Shown: piece by piece, positions 33,309 to 44,300 of the stretch | Layout: each line of letters opens with the position of its first letter | How positions within the stretch are numbered: position 1 is the stretch's first letter | Origin: Flectonema sp. DT1601 | Lineage: Eukaryota; Euglenozoa; Diplonemea; Diplonemida; Diplonemidae | DNA: 64,000 bases | NCBI GenBank assembly: GCA_964019425.1 | Contig: OZ025789.1 | Span: 1,116,001 to 1,180,000 of the forward strand | Reading direction: 5' to 3' | The notes under the pieces: model-generated | The model's input: only the letters and a program-made list of their open reading frames with translations | What the model was told of the DNA's origin: nothing | The model's database searches: none | Program-made: the position numbers and the translations under genes

Positions 33309-36254
33309 ATGTTAAATGATATTGATTTGGGTGAGGTAGTTGACAAGGACTGGAAGTGTGCCACATTCAAGCAGGTTGTCGACCTCACTGACAAGACCGA
33401 TGCTTTAATTGCTAAATGTGGAGCAGCGCATGCTGACAGTTTCAAAAACGCTCCTGAAAAATTAGACACCGCCATTGAAGAGATGATGGAGCTCGAGAAG
33501 AAGGCGAGGCTTGGTGGTGATGCAAAGTCAAACTTGCGTCTTGCCCTTGAAATTGTGTCATTGCTTGTGACGCTCGGTGACAATGAGCGCTTGATGTTCA
33601 GTGCTGAACTTCTTATGAAAAGACGTGCTCAGCCAAAGGTTGTTCAGACTGCCATCCTCAAAGCTGCTCGATCTGCGATAGAGAATTGCAACGAGGTTGA
33701 TAAAGTGACACTTATAAAAAAGCTCCGTGACATCTGTCAAGGCAAAATCCACGTTGAGTTGGAGTTTGCCCAACTATCTGTTGAGCTTGTGGTATGTTGT
33801 TTTGTTCAATCTTGTGTTTAAAAAAATTAGTCATATTGAATACCATCATAAAACAGAATATCTGGGAAAAGCAAGGAAAGATAAAGGAATCAGCTGAATT
33901 GCTACAAGAGGTGCAAGTTGAGACTATCAGCAACATGGAAAGGACTGAAAAACTAACCATCCTCCTTCACCAGGTATGCATTCTTTTCCTGTTGTAGTCA
34001 AGCAAAGCAAGGTCATCACAAGTTGATTCATGAAATTCAGAAAATCTGATGCTAATTAAAAATAATCGCGGACGGCAGGATTTGAACCTGCGCGGGCAGA
34101 GCCCAACGCATTTCGAGTGCGCCTCCGTAACCACTTGGATACGTCCGCCGCTGGTAGAAAACCGTTTTTATACTTATTTCGTAACGTTTAAAAAGAGGCT
34201 ATTTATTTTTGTAAGCTCTTAAAAAAAGCGAGGTTTGAGGTTATTTTGCACATGTACTCGGCGATGGCTGGTGGAACAATACCACTCGATTGTCTCCGGC
34301 AGTCAGAGCATCTCCAAGGAGGTTAATACCATCCAATCGGTTCAATGCGTCATAACACAATCGTTCCCACCATCTTCTTTCTGCCCCCAGGGTTCTTCCG
34401 TCGGAGTTTGATCATCGCCTCTCCATCAGAGGCTACCACTCGTCACCGACGTTGAAAATGCCTGCCGTCGCATTTTACTTCATTCAGGCTACCAAATGAA
34501 TTTGGCGAGTAGGCTCGGGCTTGCGTTTGACCACTTTGGGTCGTTTTAGCGTGACCGTTTTGCTACCTGTTGTTAACGATCTGTAACCACTCGGCAGTAC
34601 TCGACCGTTTAAGTACGAGGCTGTTAAACTATTTCTTAATCCAACGAAAAAGCTTTCTTTTGTTCCGTTTTTTTTTCTTGTTTGTTTTTTTTTCCCCATT
34701 TCTTTTCAACCCCTGAGTTGTTTTGGATCCGTTTGTTTTTGTTGAGCTTCATACGGATCCATTTCCCCTTCGGCTTTTGCGCAGGAGAGCCAACCGGGGC
34801 GTGCTTCCTGCTGCTAGTTCTAAAGCTTCTTTGCAATTAAATGTTCCAGTGAAAGGAATATTCTCCATGGCAAGGTGTACAAATTTGACTTTTAACCAGG
34901 CTGCTTTTTGTTTGCCCTGTCTTTTTTCTGATTCTTCAGTGGGACATGACAAGCGTTTTTGTAAAGCATTGATAAAATAATTGTGTTCAATCTTAAAGTA
35001 TTTGGTGCTTACCATCAAGATATTGAAAAATTCAACGTAGGGTTCTCCTTGTTCTGGAGTATGTCCATTCTGAGATAATATCTTCATTTAAAGAATCGAG
35101 ATTCAGCAGATGGTTGATCTGTCTTCGGACTGAAGCAAATTTCCCTGCATTGGTTTCTATTGTGAGTTTGTCATCCTCCGTATGCTCGCGGGGTTTTGGC
35201 TTATTGTGAGCGGGAAGCGAACTGGCGATTTCCTCTGCTGTTTTTTCCCTTTTCCTTTGCCAGGCTTCCTTATGGAAATCCTCTTTGTTTTGTGCCGTGA
35301 AAATCGTGGTCGTGAAAATCAAAAAAAACCACAAACAGATGCGACTCAACTTGGACGTTGAAGATTATATTAGGGCTGCCATTATGGCAAGAAAGACTAC
35401 CAGTAGGGCACTGTCTAAGCCTAATAGTAGACTCATAAAAATAGAGTATGTTTCTGTTATTTATCATTCTGTCCTTCCATTTGTAGCCGAATTAAACAAT
35501 AACCAACAGGTACTACCAATTAATGTTACGGTACTACAGTCATTTTAATAATTATTGGTACCTTGCAAAGTGTTGGATGGAGTTGTTTGTAACGGTAACT
35601 GATGAGGAAGTAATGAAGGACATCCCAGATCACCCGCTTGTCAAGGATCCAAAGCAGGCTCTGCGGACTGCATGTGTATTTTTGGCTTTGAGTCCAAATA
35701 CTATCACAGATGACAGAGAGCAAACTGACGCTGCCGCCTTCTCAACATGGAATAAAGAAACTGATCGTTTGGCATTGGTTGAGAAATACTCAAAAGAAAA
35801 GCTTGCGCAAGATCACCTACCCCTTGTTGTTGAATTTGCAGGTGAATTTTTACAGAAAGAGCTGATTCACTGGCCAGTGTTTCAAAAACAATATGAGAAT
35901 GTATCTGAGGTACTCAATGACAAACAAGTAGTGGACGACTTGCACTCAAGAATAACCGAACACAATATCAAAGTTATATCCAGACACTACAAGAGAATAA
36001 AAATAACCCGTTTAGCGGAGCTAATAGACCTCTCAGTGCCTGAAGCTGAGGAGGCAGTCTGTAAATTAGTTATCGTCAAAGATATTTGGGCAAACGTCGA
36101 TAGAATTGATGGCATTATTACTTTCCAAAAGAAAAAGAACCATACCGAAGTAATGACAGATATGAAGGCTGGTATTGACCATGTTCTCTCACAAATTACT
36201 TCAACTTGCCATTTAATTCACAAAGAGAAAATGATGAATGGGATAACCGCATAA
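33309..36254 (+). CDS. PSMD12: 26S proteasome regulatory subunit Rpn5/PSMD12
   Basis: Lid subunit of the 19S proteasome cap. Exons are 33309-33791, 33857-33973, 35339-35445 and 35510-36254, giving 483 aa (human PSMD12 456). Family landmarks: exon 2 reads ELLQEVQVETISNMER, exon 3 MRLNLDVEDYIRAAIMARK, and exon 4 opens YYQLMLRYYSHFNNY. The C-terminal PCI domain includes ISRHYKRIKITRLAELIDL and the end helix after F-Q-K-K-K-N-H. The ATG at 33309 is chosen because it follows a likely leader acceptor and starts the conserved N-terminus. The third intron boundary is strong: the intron at 33974-35338 (1,365 bp) contains a tRNA gene and unassigned antisense frames. Confidence 0.95.
34067..34148 (-). 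tRNA. tRNA-Ser(CGA)
   Basis: Minus strand inside the Rpn5 intron. The 7-bp acceptor stem GCGGACG/CGTCCGC is perfect. The anticodon stem CGCA/TGCG encloses the loop CTCGAAA, giving anticodon CGA. A long class II variable arm (GGGC-TCT-GCCC), a T arm with GGTTCAAAT and discriminator G fit tRNA-Ser, reading UCG. No tRNA intron; CCA is not encoded. Confidence 0.95.
34149..35338. other. Remainder of long Rpn5 intron
   Basis: About 1.2 kb. The minus strand holds several open frames: one from 34699 with a Lys/Arg-rich start, one at 34749-35087, and one at 35032-35349 that lacks an ATG. A further open stretch lies around 34250-34400. None has a recognised domain. The sequence is less AT-rich than the spacers, so this may be a decayed insertion or a nested gene. 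Confidence 0.4.
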
Positions 36255-36816
36255 GAAAAAAAAAAACTTTTTTTTACTTTTTCTATTTTCTATTTTCCTT
36301 TTTTTTTTTTTTTTTTTTTTTGGTTACTCGGTTACAATATTTTAATGTTATATTTCCCATCGTAGAGATTTCTTTTTTTTCCCCCCGAACCACAACCGTA
36401 GCGGAGTAGAATGCAGTACACATTTGTTATTGAGCGAGACAACAGTGGACAAGGGAGTTTTATACTTCATAAATCCAATTGTTGTCACTTGAAAGGGAAG
36501 CAAAGTGTTTAAGAATCGTAAGGCAAAAAAAATAGAAAAAGTTAATATAAAAATTATGGAAAAAAAAAAAAAAAAACAAACAAAAAGTATGAAAAAAAAA
36601 AAAAAAATGAAAGAAAAAAAATAATTTGAAAAGACGTAATTATTATTTTTTTTAAATTAAGTGTTTAGTGCTGTACCGCCCTATCTCTTTTTTCCCCAAT
36701 GATCCTGCAACCACCTAACATAACATTTTTTAAAAATAACTTTTTTCATAGTCTGGTTAAAACCACACAAGTATTTATCTGTTATCATATTAACACCGTA
36801 GACCTCATTAGAAAAG
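36255..36816. other. Intergenic, A/T homopolymers
   Basis: T22 near 36300-36321 and A runs near 36560-36607. A leader-like acttttttcatag lies about 66 bp before the next start. No gene seen. Confidence 0.6.
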
Positions 36817-38001
36817 ATGAAACGTGCTGCTTGCATCTTAGCGTTGTTGAGTTCGTCAACAAGTGAGGAAACTGATGAAACAGAGAACATGGTTTATATA
36901 GATGCTGGATTAGTATATATTGGTGATGATGATACGACTTGGAATAAGAATGCTGATGGTGATGGTCCTCAAAGACAGATAAACGTAAAACCTTTTTGGA
37001 TTGATGAAACTTCTGTAACAAACGAACAGTTCAAGAAGTTTGTAAGAGCCACCAAATACAAAACAGAAGCTGAGCAGTACGGATGGTCATTCGTGTTGAG
37101 TTCATTAATAACTGACGAGTCAAAGAAAGACTCACGAACTGAGTCAATCCCTGATGCCAAACATTGGCTTGCTACTTACGGAGCATACTGGAGAATGCCT
37201 GAAGGAAAGGGTTCCTCAACTAAATCTCGTAGTAACCATCCTGTAGTCCATGTTGGATACAGTGATGCTTGGGAATACTGCAAGTGGTTAGGAAAGCGAC
37301 TTCCATACGAATCGGAATGGGAAACAGCTGCTAGAGGAGGAGCATCTACCAAATCATATCCTTGGGGTAGTAAACCTTTAAAGAATAACAATCATATGAT
37401 GAATATTTGGCAAGGAACTTTTCCTTCTGATAACTCAGAAGAAGATGGTTACCATGGAACTGCTCCAGTCGATGCCTACCCTCCAAACACGAAAGGTCTT
37501 TATGGAATGTTAGGAAATGTATGGGAGTGGACACAGACATTGTATTCAAAGGGTAACAGAGAGAAGGAGGAATTACCAAAATTTGTACTAAAAGGAGGAT
37601 CGTTTGTTGACAGCATTGATGGAACGTTTAATCACTTTACAAGAACTGCTACTCGTATGGGGAACACTCCAGACTCTGGGTCACACAATACTGGTTTTAG
37701 ATGTGCTAAAGACGGTGAATCTGGAACACCAAATGCTGACAGACCTCGAGGACCTGGAGGTAAGGCAGCCATGCAAGACCAAGACATGCTTCAACAAATT
37801 ATAGCAGAGAAGGGTGTTGAAGGTCTTCAGGATTACATGAAAGAAGTTGGAATGGGGGGATCGGTCATGACACCGAACCAGCTGAAGGAACAACAAGAAA
37901 AGTTAAAAGACCAGAGAACCCAACTGGAATCTGAAGCTGAGAGATACGAACGAATTAAAAAGGAAATGGATGCTGAAAGACGCGCTGAAGAAGAACTCTA
38001 A
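36817..38001 (+). CDS. SUMF2: SUMF2-like (pseudo-FGE) protein with coiled-coil tail
   Basis: 394 aa, single exon. A weak signal-like N-terminus is followed by a complete FGE-sulfatase domain at about residues 25-297 (VYIGDD...GPQRQINVKPFWIDETSVTNEQF; W-E-T-A-A-R-G-G; G-N-V-W-E-W-T). The C-terminal part reads GGSFVDSIDGTFNHFTRTATRMGNTPDS, where SUMF1 has its two active-site cysteines. They are absent, as in SUMF2. Formylglycine formation is therefore not expected; SUMF2 in animals binds SUMF1 and sulfatases in the ER. The last ~70 residues are a highly charged helix (KEQQEKLKDQRTQLESEAER) not typical of animal SUMF2. Confidence 0.85.
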   Translation: MKRAACILALLSSSTSEETDETENMVYIDAGLVYIGDDDTTWNKNADGDGPQRQINVKPFWIDETSVTNEQFKKFVRATKYKTEAEQYGWSFVLSSLITDESKKDSRTESIPDAKHWLATYGAYWRMPEGKGSSTKSRSNHPVVHVGYSDAWEYCKWLGKRLPYESEWETAARGGASTKSYPWGSKPLKNNNHMMNIWQGTFPSDNSEEDGYHGTAPVDAYPPNTKGLYGMLGNVWEWTQTLYSKGNREKEELPKFVLKGGSFVDSIDGTFNHFTRTATRMGNTPDSGSHNTGFRCAKDGESGTPNADRPRGPGGKAAMQDQDMLQQIIAEKGVEGLQDYMKEVGMGGSVMTPNQLKEQQEKLKDQRTQLESEAERYERIKKEMDAERRAEEEL

Positions 38002-38495
38002 ATCTGATTCAGATTAAAATTTTACCCAACGAAAGCGAGGCATCGCTAAATCAAAAAAGTGATATGATCTTCACGGTCAAAGTTCATACGCTATCGGCAT
38101 TCCTTAAGCAATACAGTAGTAGGTTTTTATGGGGGAAACAGTGTATGGGTTTAAGCAACCCATTCCGTCAAATCCCTCACTCTAACTGCTATTGTAACAA
38201 ACGTTTTCATTATTTATTTATTTATTTTTTTTTAAAACATTTTTTTTTTTCGTTCGTGTTTTGATTTATTTCAAGTGTGCTCTCTCTCACCGAATCTTTC
38301 ATCTAAAGGTTTGGTACTTCTTCGCAAACGGTAGAGGTTGGTTACTCCAATCCCCTCCGTTTATGTTGCGTGTTTTTAAGATATTTATTACACATTTTGT
38401 ATTGAATATTAATATCTATTTTGTTATAACAGAATATATGAAATGAGTAAGGCTTCGTAAAGGGAAGGTTTTTCCAAACGTAAACACGGAGTCAA
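38002..38495. other. Intergenic, no gene seen
   Basis: T-rich, with a TATTTATTTATTTATT run near 38210. An attttgttataacag lies about 60 bp before the next start. Confidence 0.6.
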
Positions 38496-39236
38496 ATGGT
38501 GGCGCATAGTAGATCTGCATCACCACAATATTATGATCATACATTAACAAAAGCTGATCGAGATACGATGGCTGAGGTTGGTATCTTAGCTGAAGGATTA
38601 TTAAATGAAACAAATCCACGAGGAAGAAACCGACAGTCACAAACACCACATCCACATAGTTCCTTACAGATACCGACATCACCTGAGGGTGTAGTCAGTC
38701 AGAGTCATGGGTTTTTTAACTTCGGTATATTAGGTCATCGACCGCACAGCATGAGAGCTCTGATCGCTCAAGTCTCGATTCTATCTGTTGTTGTTACTCT
38801 TTGTTTAGTATTCTTAGAGGAGGGATATTTACCTGACATGAAAACAGAGACTCTAAAGTTGGACGCATTTCACTCTGTGGCGCAGGCAATGTCTGAAAAG
38901 TCAATAATTTGTTCTCTAACTGCTGTTGAGTTACGCTCTGAAGAAGATGCAATCATCGCACGTGATACTGAAGACGTGAATAGTAAACACTTCAGAGCTT
39001 ATCAGTCACTCGATATTCTACCTCAAGAACGTCTTCGTCGTTTATCTTCTGAACGAGGGATAACATCGGCAATCATTTCCGATATCAGTCTTTTAAAGGG
39101 AGCTCAATGTGCTACAAATGAACTTTGCAAACCTTCACTACAGCAACTTCGATCCGCCGTTGACAATCCTCGCTTGGTCATAAATAAATATGTTGCGAGT
39201 GGAAAGTCAAAATGCTTTGATCGGCACTTGTCATAG
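38496..39236 (+). CDS. Single-span membrane protein, 246 aa, unknown
   Basis: Not recognised. A polar N-terminal segment of about 85 residues (Ser/Pro/His-rich) precedes one hydrophobic span at about residues 88-108 (IAQVSILSVVVTLCLVFLEE). A ~135-residue C-terminal part with three to four cysteines and Leu/Arg helices (QERLRRLSSERG) follows. There is no signal peptide, so it is a likely signal-anchored protein of an endomembrane or the plasma membrane. Upstream AG and first-ATG context support the start. Confidence 0.65.
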   Translation: MVAHSRSASPQYYDHTLTKADRDTMAEVGILAEGLLNETNPRGRNRQSQTPHPHSSLQIPTSPEGVVSQSHGFFNFGILGHRPHSMRALIAQVSILSVVVTLCLVFLEEGYLPDMKTETLKLDAFHSVAQAMSEKSIICSLTAVELRSEEDAIIARDTEDVNSKHFRAYQSLDILPQERLRRLSSERGITSAIISDISLLKGAQCATNELCKPSLQQLRSAVDNPRLVINKYVASGKSKCFDRHLS

Positions 39237-40005
39237 CCCGAAGAATGATCATCGGTGACACACTCTATGTTATAGTGAACATTTTGCGTCAACTTTGATT
39301 TTTTTAAGAAAATAATATGATGACGATTTGAAAGAAGGAAAATAATTTTTAAAAAAAAAAAAAAATATGAAATGATTCCATTATGAATAAAAATTAAAAA
39401 AAAAAAAAAAAAAAAAAGGGAGAGGGGGAAAACAAAAAAGAATCGGCAAACGTCACTTTTTTACTTACTCACACTTTTATTTTGTTTGTGCGCAACCGGG
39501 ACAAAATCCTAATAAAGGAATAGGTTAGTTTACGCTGCCACAATTCTCTTTCTACCGAACAATGGGTTTTGTAGGTACAAAAAAAGAAACCCAACAACAA
39601 TTAATTTTTCTAGCTAAATTGTGTTGCCCTAAATAGTACAGAAGGGAAAAAAAAAAAAAGAAAAGTTGAGCAGAAGTTATTTTTAAACTTCAACCAAATA
39701 GCAAGCTGATCTATCCTCCTCCCCTGAAATTACTTAAAAAAATTAAAATAACCTGCTTCTTTCTACACTGTAAGACAACACAGAAAAGGAGACAGACAAC
39801 AATCAGAAACATTCATTCCCTTGAAGTCTGATTTTTTTTTTTTTTTTTGTTCAGTTGCAAAATCGATTTTAGCTCTAAACCCTTTCTAAGGTTCTTCCTT
39901 TCGTATCTAACATTATATATCTGAGAGAAATATACTGATTGTGTTTTTTTTTTTTTTTGTTAAATTTTTATTTTATTTGTGTTTTTTTATTTTCTAAAGT
40001 ATAAA
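39237..40005. other. Intergenic, A/T homopolymers
   Basis: A13-A22 runs near 39352-39417 and T runs near 39832-39848 and 39944-39958. No gene. A long T-rich tract ends tttctaaag right before the next start. Confidence 0.6.
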
Positions 40006-41042
40006 ATGGGACTCATGGAAGGACGTATATCAATTGCTGGATGTGAAGACCAACAACAGATGGAATGGTTAATTGATAAGCTCCTTAGAGAACAACAAGA
40101 AAGTCGTCATCGTGAACAACTAACTGCGAGTAGTATCCAACATGTTTCAGAGTCAATGAATAATCTACATGAAAAGGTTGGCTATCTTTACAGAGAGAAT
40201 GCGTCTTTGAAAACTCAATTAGCAGCTGCGGCACATCAGACTAGTCAATCAGACGAAATTGGTCTCCCGAACATAAAATTGTCATCTGATGAGGATGTTT
40301 TAAATCAACTTAAGTCTTGGTTTGACGATCGCTGTAAACTCCAATCTGTTATCAAAGCACAACAAGAAGAGATACTTACCCTCACTAAAACAGTCAGACA
40401 GTTGACTAGAGTCGCTGCTGCTGGACATTCATCTATTGGTACGTGATTCTTACCTTATTATTTAGATTATTTAGATTGAAATTTTTTTTAAATTTCTTAT
40501 TGATTTATAATTACTAGCAAAAGTTTCATTCTATAGCAGCTTCAAACTCAAAAGTAAATATGAAGAGAGGTCATAGACTTAAAAGTGAGCCTGCATGGCG
40601 TCCTGGTTGTGTTCAGATGGACTCAAGGTCGACAGTTGAGAGTACGATCAATAATTCAAAAACAAGTTGTAAAGTATTATCAACCCTTAAGGCAGAAGGA
40701 AAATATGAAAAACCTAATTTACTCACTGAAGAGGAAGAACGTCGTCAAGCCAATGGACGTAAAGCGATAATTGCATACGAACACGATCTTGAAAAGAGAA
40801 TTGAGAATAGTCGTCTACGAAAAGAATCGAACGATGATATTTCCAGGTTACTTCAGCATGACTTTCTTATTCCTCAACCACATCGAAAGGTTGGTCCTCC
40901 GAATATTATAAACAGAAATATTAAAAATACGAAAAAATTTAGAAAATTTAGATCTGAAGATGCTGCAATACCAGGTCGTGGACCACCTCCCAGATCAACC
41001 CAAACGAGACCGGCGACACTCGCATATGTACTGACTTCGTAA
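40006..41042 (+). CDS. Coiled-coil protein, 312 aa, unknown
   Basis: Exons are 40006-40438 and 40537-41042, with a 98-bp intron (GTACGT...ATAG). The spliced frame runs ...HSSIAASNSKVNMKRGH. Residues ~15-150 are heptad-like and Gln/Glu-rich (QQMEWLIDKLLREQQESRHREQ; NLHEKVGYLYRENASLKTQL), a probable coiled coil. The second half is basic, with EEEERRQANGRKAIIAYEHDLEKR and a Lys/Arg-rich region before a Pro/Arg end (GRGPPPRSTQTR). It could be a cytoskeletal or basal-body/flagellar component, by style only; no family is recognised. Confidence 0.7.
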
Positions 41043-41373
41043 TTTTGATACTTTCGGTAATCTCTTTCTGTTAGATACTACGCAATAGAATCGTATAGCA
41101 CAGCATTGCTACTTTATAATATTATTGTACGGCCAGTCTTTTGACTGTGTCAATCTTGTACCGTATTTTTGTTAATCCCAATTGTGTAATTATTAGTTAT
41201 TTTATTTTATATTTGTTTCCTTCTTATCATTTTTTCTTTTTTAAAAACAGTTTATTGTTCTGAGGATGAACAGTCAGACTTCTATAAGGATATTTAGACA
41301 GTTTTCGATAAAAAGTTTTCTTATTCAGTTACACAATAATAATATCTGAAGAACAAATCTTGGGTAGGACGTC
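41043..41373. other. Short intergenic region
   Basis: No gene. tttttcttttttaaaaacag at about 41230-41250 is a candidate leader acceptor for the next small gene. Confidence 0.5.
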
Positions 41374-44300
41374 ATGAGCCTCGATATACTAGCGTATGTA
41401 ACTTTACTTTTTTTTATTTTTATTTTATTTGTTGTTCCTGGAGTGATTATAAATTTGTACAAATCCATTTTCCTGAACGTGTTATCGATGATACCAATAC
41501 AAATATCTGAGACTTGCAGATGACCAATCTTCTTGTTTACGAGGTCGTTGATTCCCTTCTCTCTGTTGTTCGAACTTGTTCTCTTCTACTGTTTCTTTGG
41601 AATGATTATAAATTTGTACAAATCCATTTTCCTGAACGTGTTATCGATGATACCAATACAAATATCTGAGACTTGCAGATGACCAATCTTCTTGTTTGCG
41701 AGGTCGTTGATTCCCTTCTCTTTGTTGTTCGAACTTGTTATCTACTACTGTTCTTTTGGAGTGATTATAAATTTGTACAAATCCATTTTCCTGAACGTGT
41801 TATCGATGATACCAATACAAATATCTGAGACTTGCAGATGACCAATCTTCTTGTTTACGAGGTCGTTGATTCCCTTCTCTCTGTTGTTCGAACTTGTTCT
41901 CTACTACTGTTCTTTTGGAGTGATTATAAATTTGTACAAATCCATTTTCCTGAACGCGTTATCGATGATACCAATACAAATATCTGAGACTTGCAGATGA
42001 CCAATCTTCTTGTTTACGAGGTCGTTGATTCCCTTCTCTCTGTTGTTCGTACTTGTTCTCTTCTACTGTTCCTTTGGAGTGATTATAAATTTGTACAAAT
42101 CCATTTTCCTGAACGTGTTATCGATGATACCAATACAAATATCTGAGACTTGCAGATGACCAATCTTCTTGTTTACGAGGTCGTTGATTCCCGTCTCTCT
42201 GTTGTTCGAACTTGTTCTCTTCTACTGTTTCTTTGGAATGATTATAAATTTGTACAAATCCATTTTCCTGAACGTGTTATCGATGATACCAATACAAATA
42301 TCTGAGACTTGCAGATGACCAATCTTCTTGTTTGCGAGGTCGTTGATTCCCTTCTCTTTGTTGTTCGAACTTGTTATCTACTACTGTTCTTTTGGAGTGA
42401 TTATAAATTTGTACAAATCCATTTTCCTGAACGTGTTATCGATGATACCAATACAAATATCTGAGACTTGCAGATGACCAATCTTCTTGTTTACGAGGTC
42501 GTTGATTCCCTTCTCTCTGTTGTTCGAACTTGTTCTCTACTACTGTTCTTTTGGAGTGATTATAAATTTGTACAAATCCATTTTCCTGAACGTGTTATCG
42601 ATGATACCAATACAAATATCTGAGACTTGCAGATGACCAATCTTCTTGTTTACGAGGTCGTTGATTCCCTTCTCTCTGTTGTTCGTACTTGTTCTCTTCT
42701 ACTGTTCCTTTGGAGTGATTATAAATTTGTACAAATCCATTTTCCTGAACGTGTTATCGATGATACCAATACAAATATCTGAGACTTGCAGATGACCAAT
42801 CTTCTTGTTTACGAGGTCGTTGATTCCCTTCTCTCTGTTGTTCGAACTTGTTCTCTACTACTGTTCTTTTGGAGTGATTATAAATTTGTACAAATCCATT
42901 TTCCTGAACGTGTTATCGATGATACCAATACAAATATCTGAGACTTGCAGATGACCAATCTTCTTGTTTACGAGGTCGTTGATTCCCTTCTCTCTGTTGT
43001 TCGAACTTGTTCTCTACTACTGTTCTTTTGGAGTGATTATAAATTTGTACAAATCCATTTTCCTGAACGTGTTATCGATGATACCAATACAAATATCTGA
43101 GACTTGCAGATGACCAATCTTCTTGTTTACGAGGTCGTTGATTCCCTTCTCTCTGTTGTTCGAACTTGTTCTCTTCTACTGTTCTTTTGGAGTGATTATA
43201 AATTTGTACAAATCCATTTTCCTGAACGTGTTATCGATGATACCAATACAAATATCTGAGACTTGCAGATGACCAATCTTCTTGTTTACGAGGTCGTTGA
43301 TTCCCTTCTCTCTGTTGTTCGTACTTGTTCTCTACTACTGTTCTTTTGGAGTGATTATAAATTTGTACAAATCCATTTTCCTGAACGTGTTATCGATGAT
43401 ACCAATACAAATATCTGAGACTTGCAGATGACCAATCTTCTTGTTTACGAGGTCGTTGATTCCCTTCTCTCTGTTGTTCGAACTTGTTCTCTTCTACTGT
43501 TCTTTTGGAGTGATTATAAATTTGTACAAATCCATTTTCCTGAACGTGTTATCGATGATACCAATACAAATATCTGAGACTTGCAGATGACCAATCTTCT
43601 TGTTTACGAGGTCGTTGATTCCCTTCTCTCTGTTGTTCGAACTTGTTCTCTTCTACTGTTCTTTTGGAGTGATTATAAATTTGTACAAATCCATTTTCCT
43701 GAACGTGTTATCGATGATACCAATACAAATATCTGAGACTTGCAGATGACCAATCTTCTTGTTTACGAGGTCGTTGATTCCCTTCTCTCTGTTGTTCGAA
43801 CTTGTTCTCTACTACTGTTCTTTTGGAGTGATTATAAATTTGTACAAATCCATTTTCCTGAACGTGTTATCGATGATACCAATACAAATATCTGAGACTT
43901 GCAGATGACCAATCTTCTTGTTTACGAGGTCGTTGATTCCCTTCTCTCTGTTGTTCGAACTTGTTCTCTTCTACTGTTCTTTTGGAGTGATTATAAATTT
44001 GTACAAATCCATTTTCCTGAACGTGTTATCGATGATACCAATACAAATATCTGAGACTTGCAGATGACCAATCTTCTTGTTTACGAGGTCGTTGATTCCC
44101 TTCTCTCTGTTGTTCGAACTTGTTCTCTACTACTGTTCTTTTGGAGTGATTATAAATTTGTACAAATCCATTTTCCTGAACGTGTTATCGATGATACCAA
44201 TACAAATATCTGAGACTTGCAGATGACCAATCTTCTTGTTTACGAGGTCGTTGATTCCCTTCTCTCTGTTGTTCGTACTTGTTCTCTACTACTGTTCTTT

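Noticed and set aside
35032-35349. Minus-strand frame with signal-peptide-like start in the Rpn5 intron
   Set aside because: Begins with TTG, overlaps exon 3 of Rpn5 by 11 bases and has no in-frame ATG.
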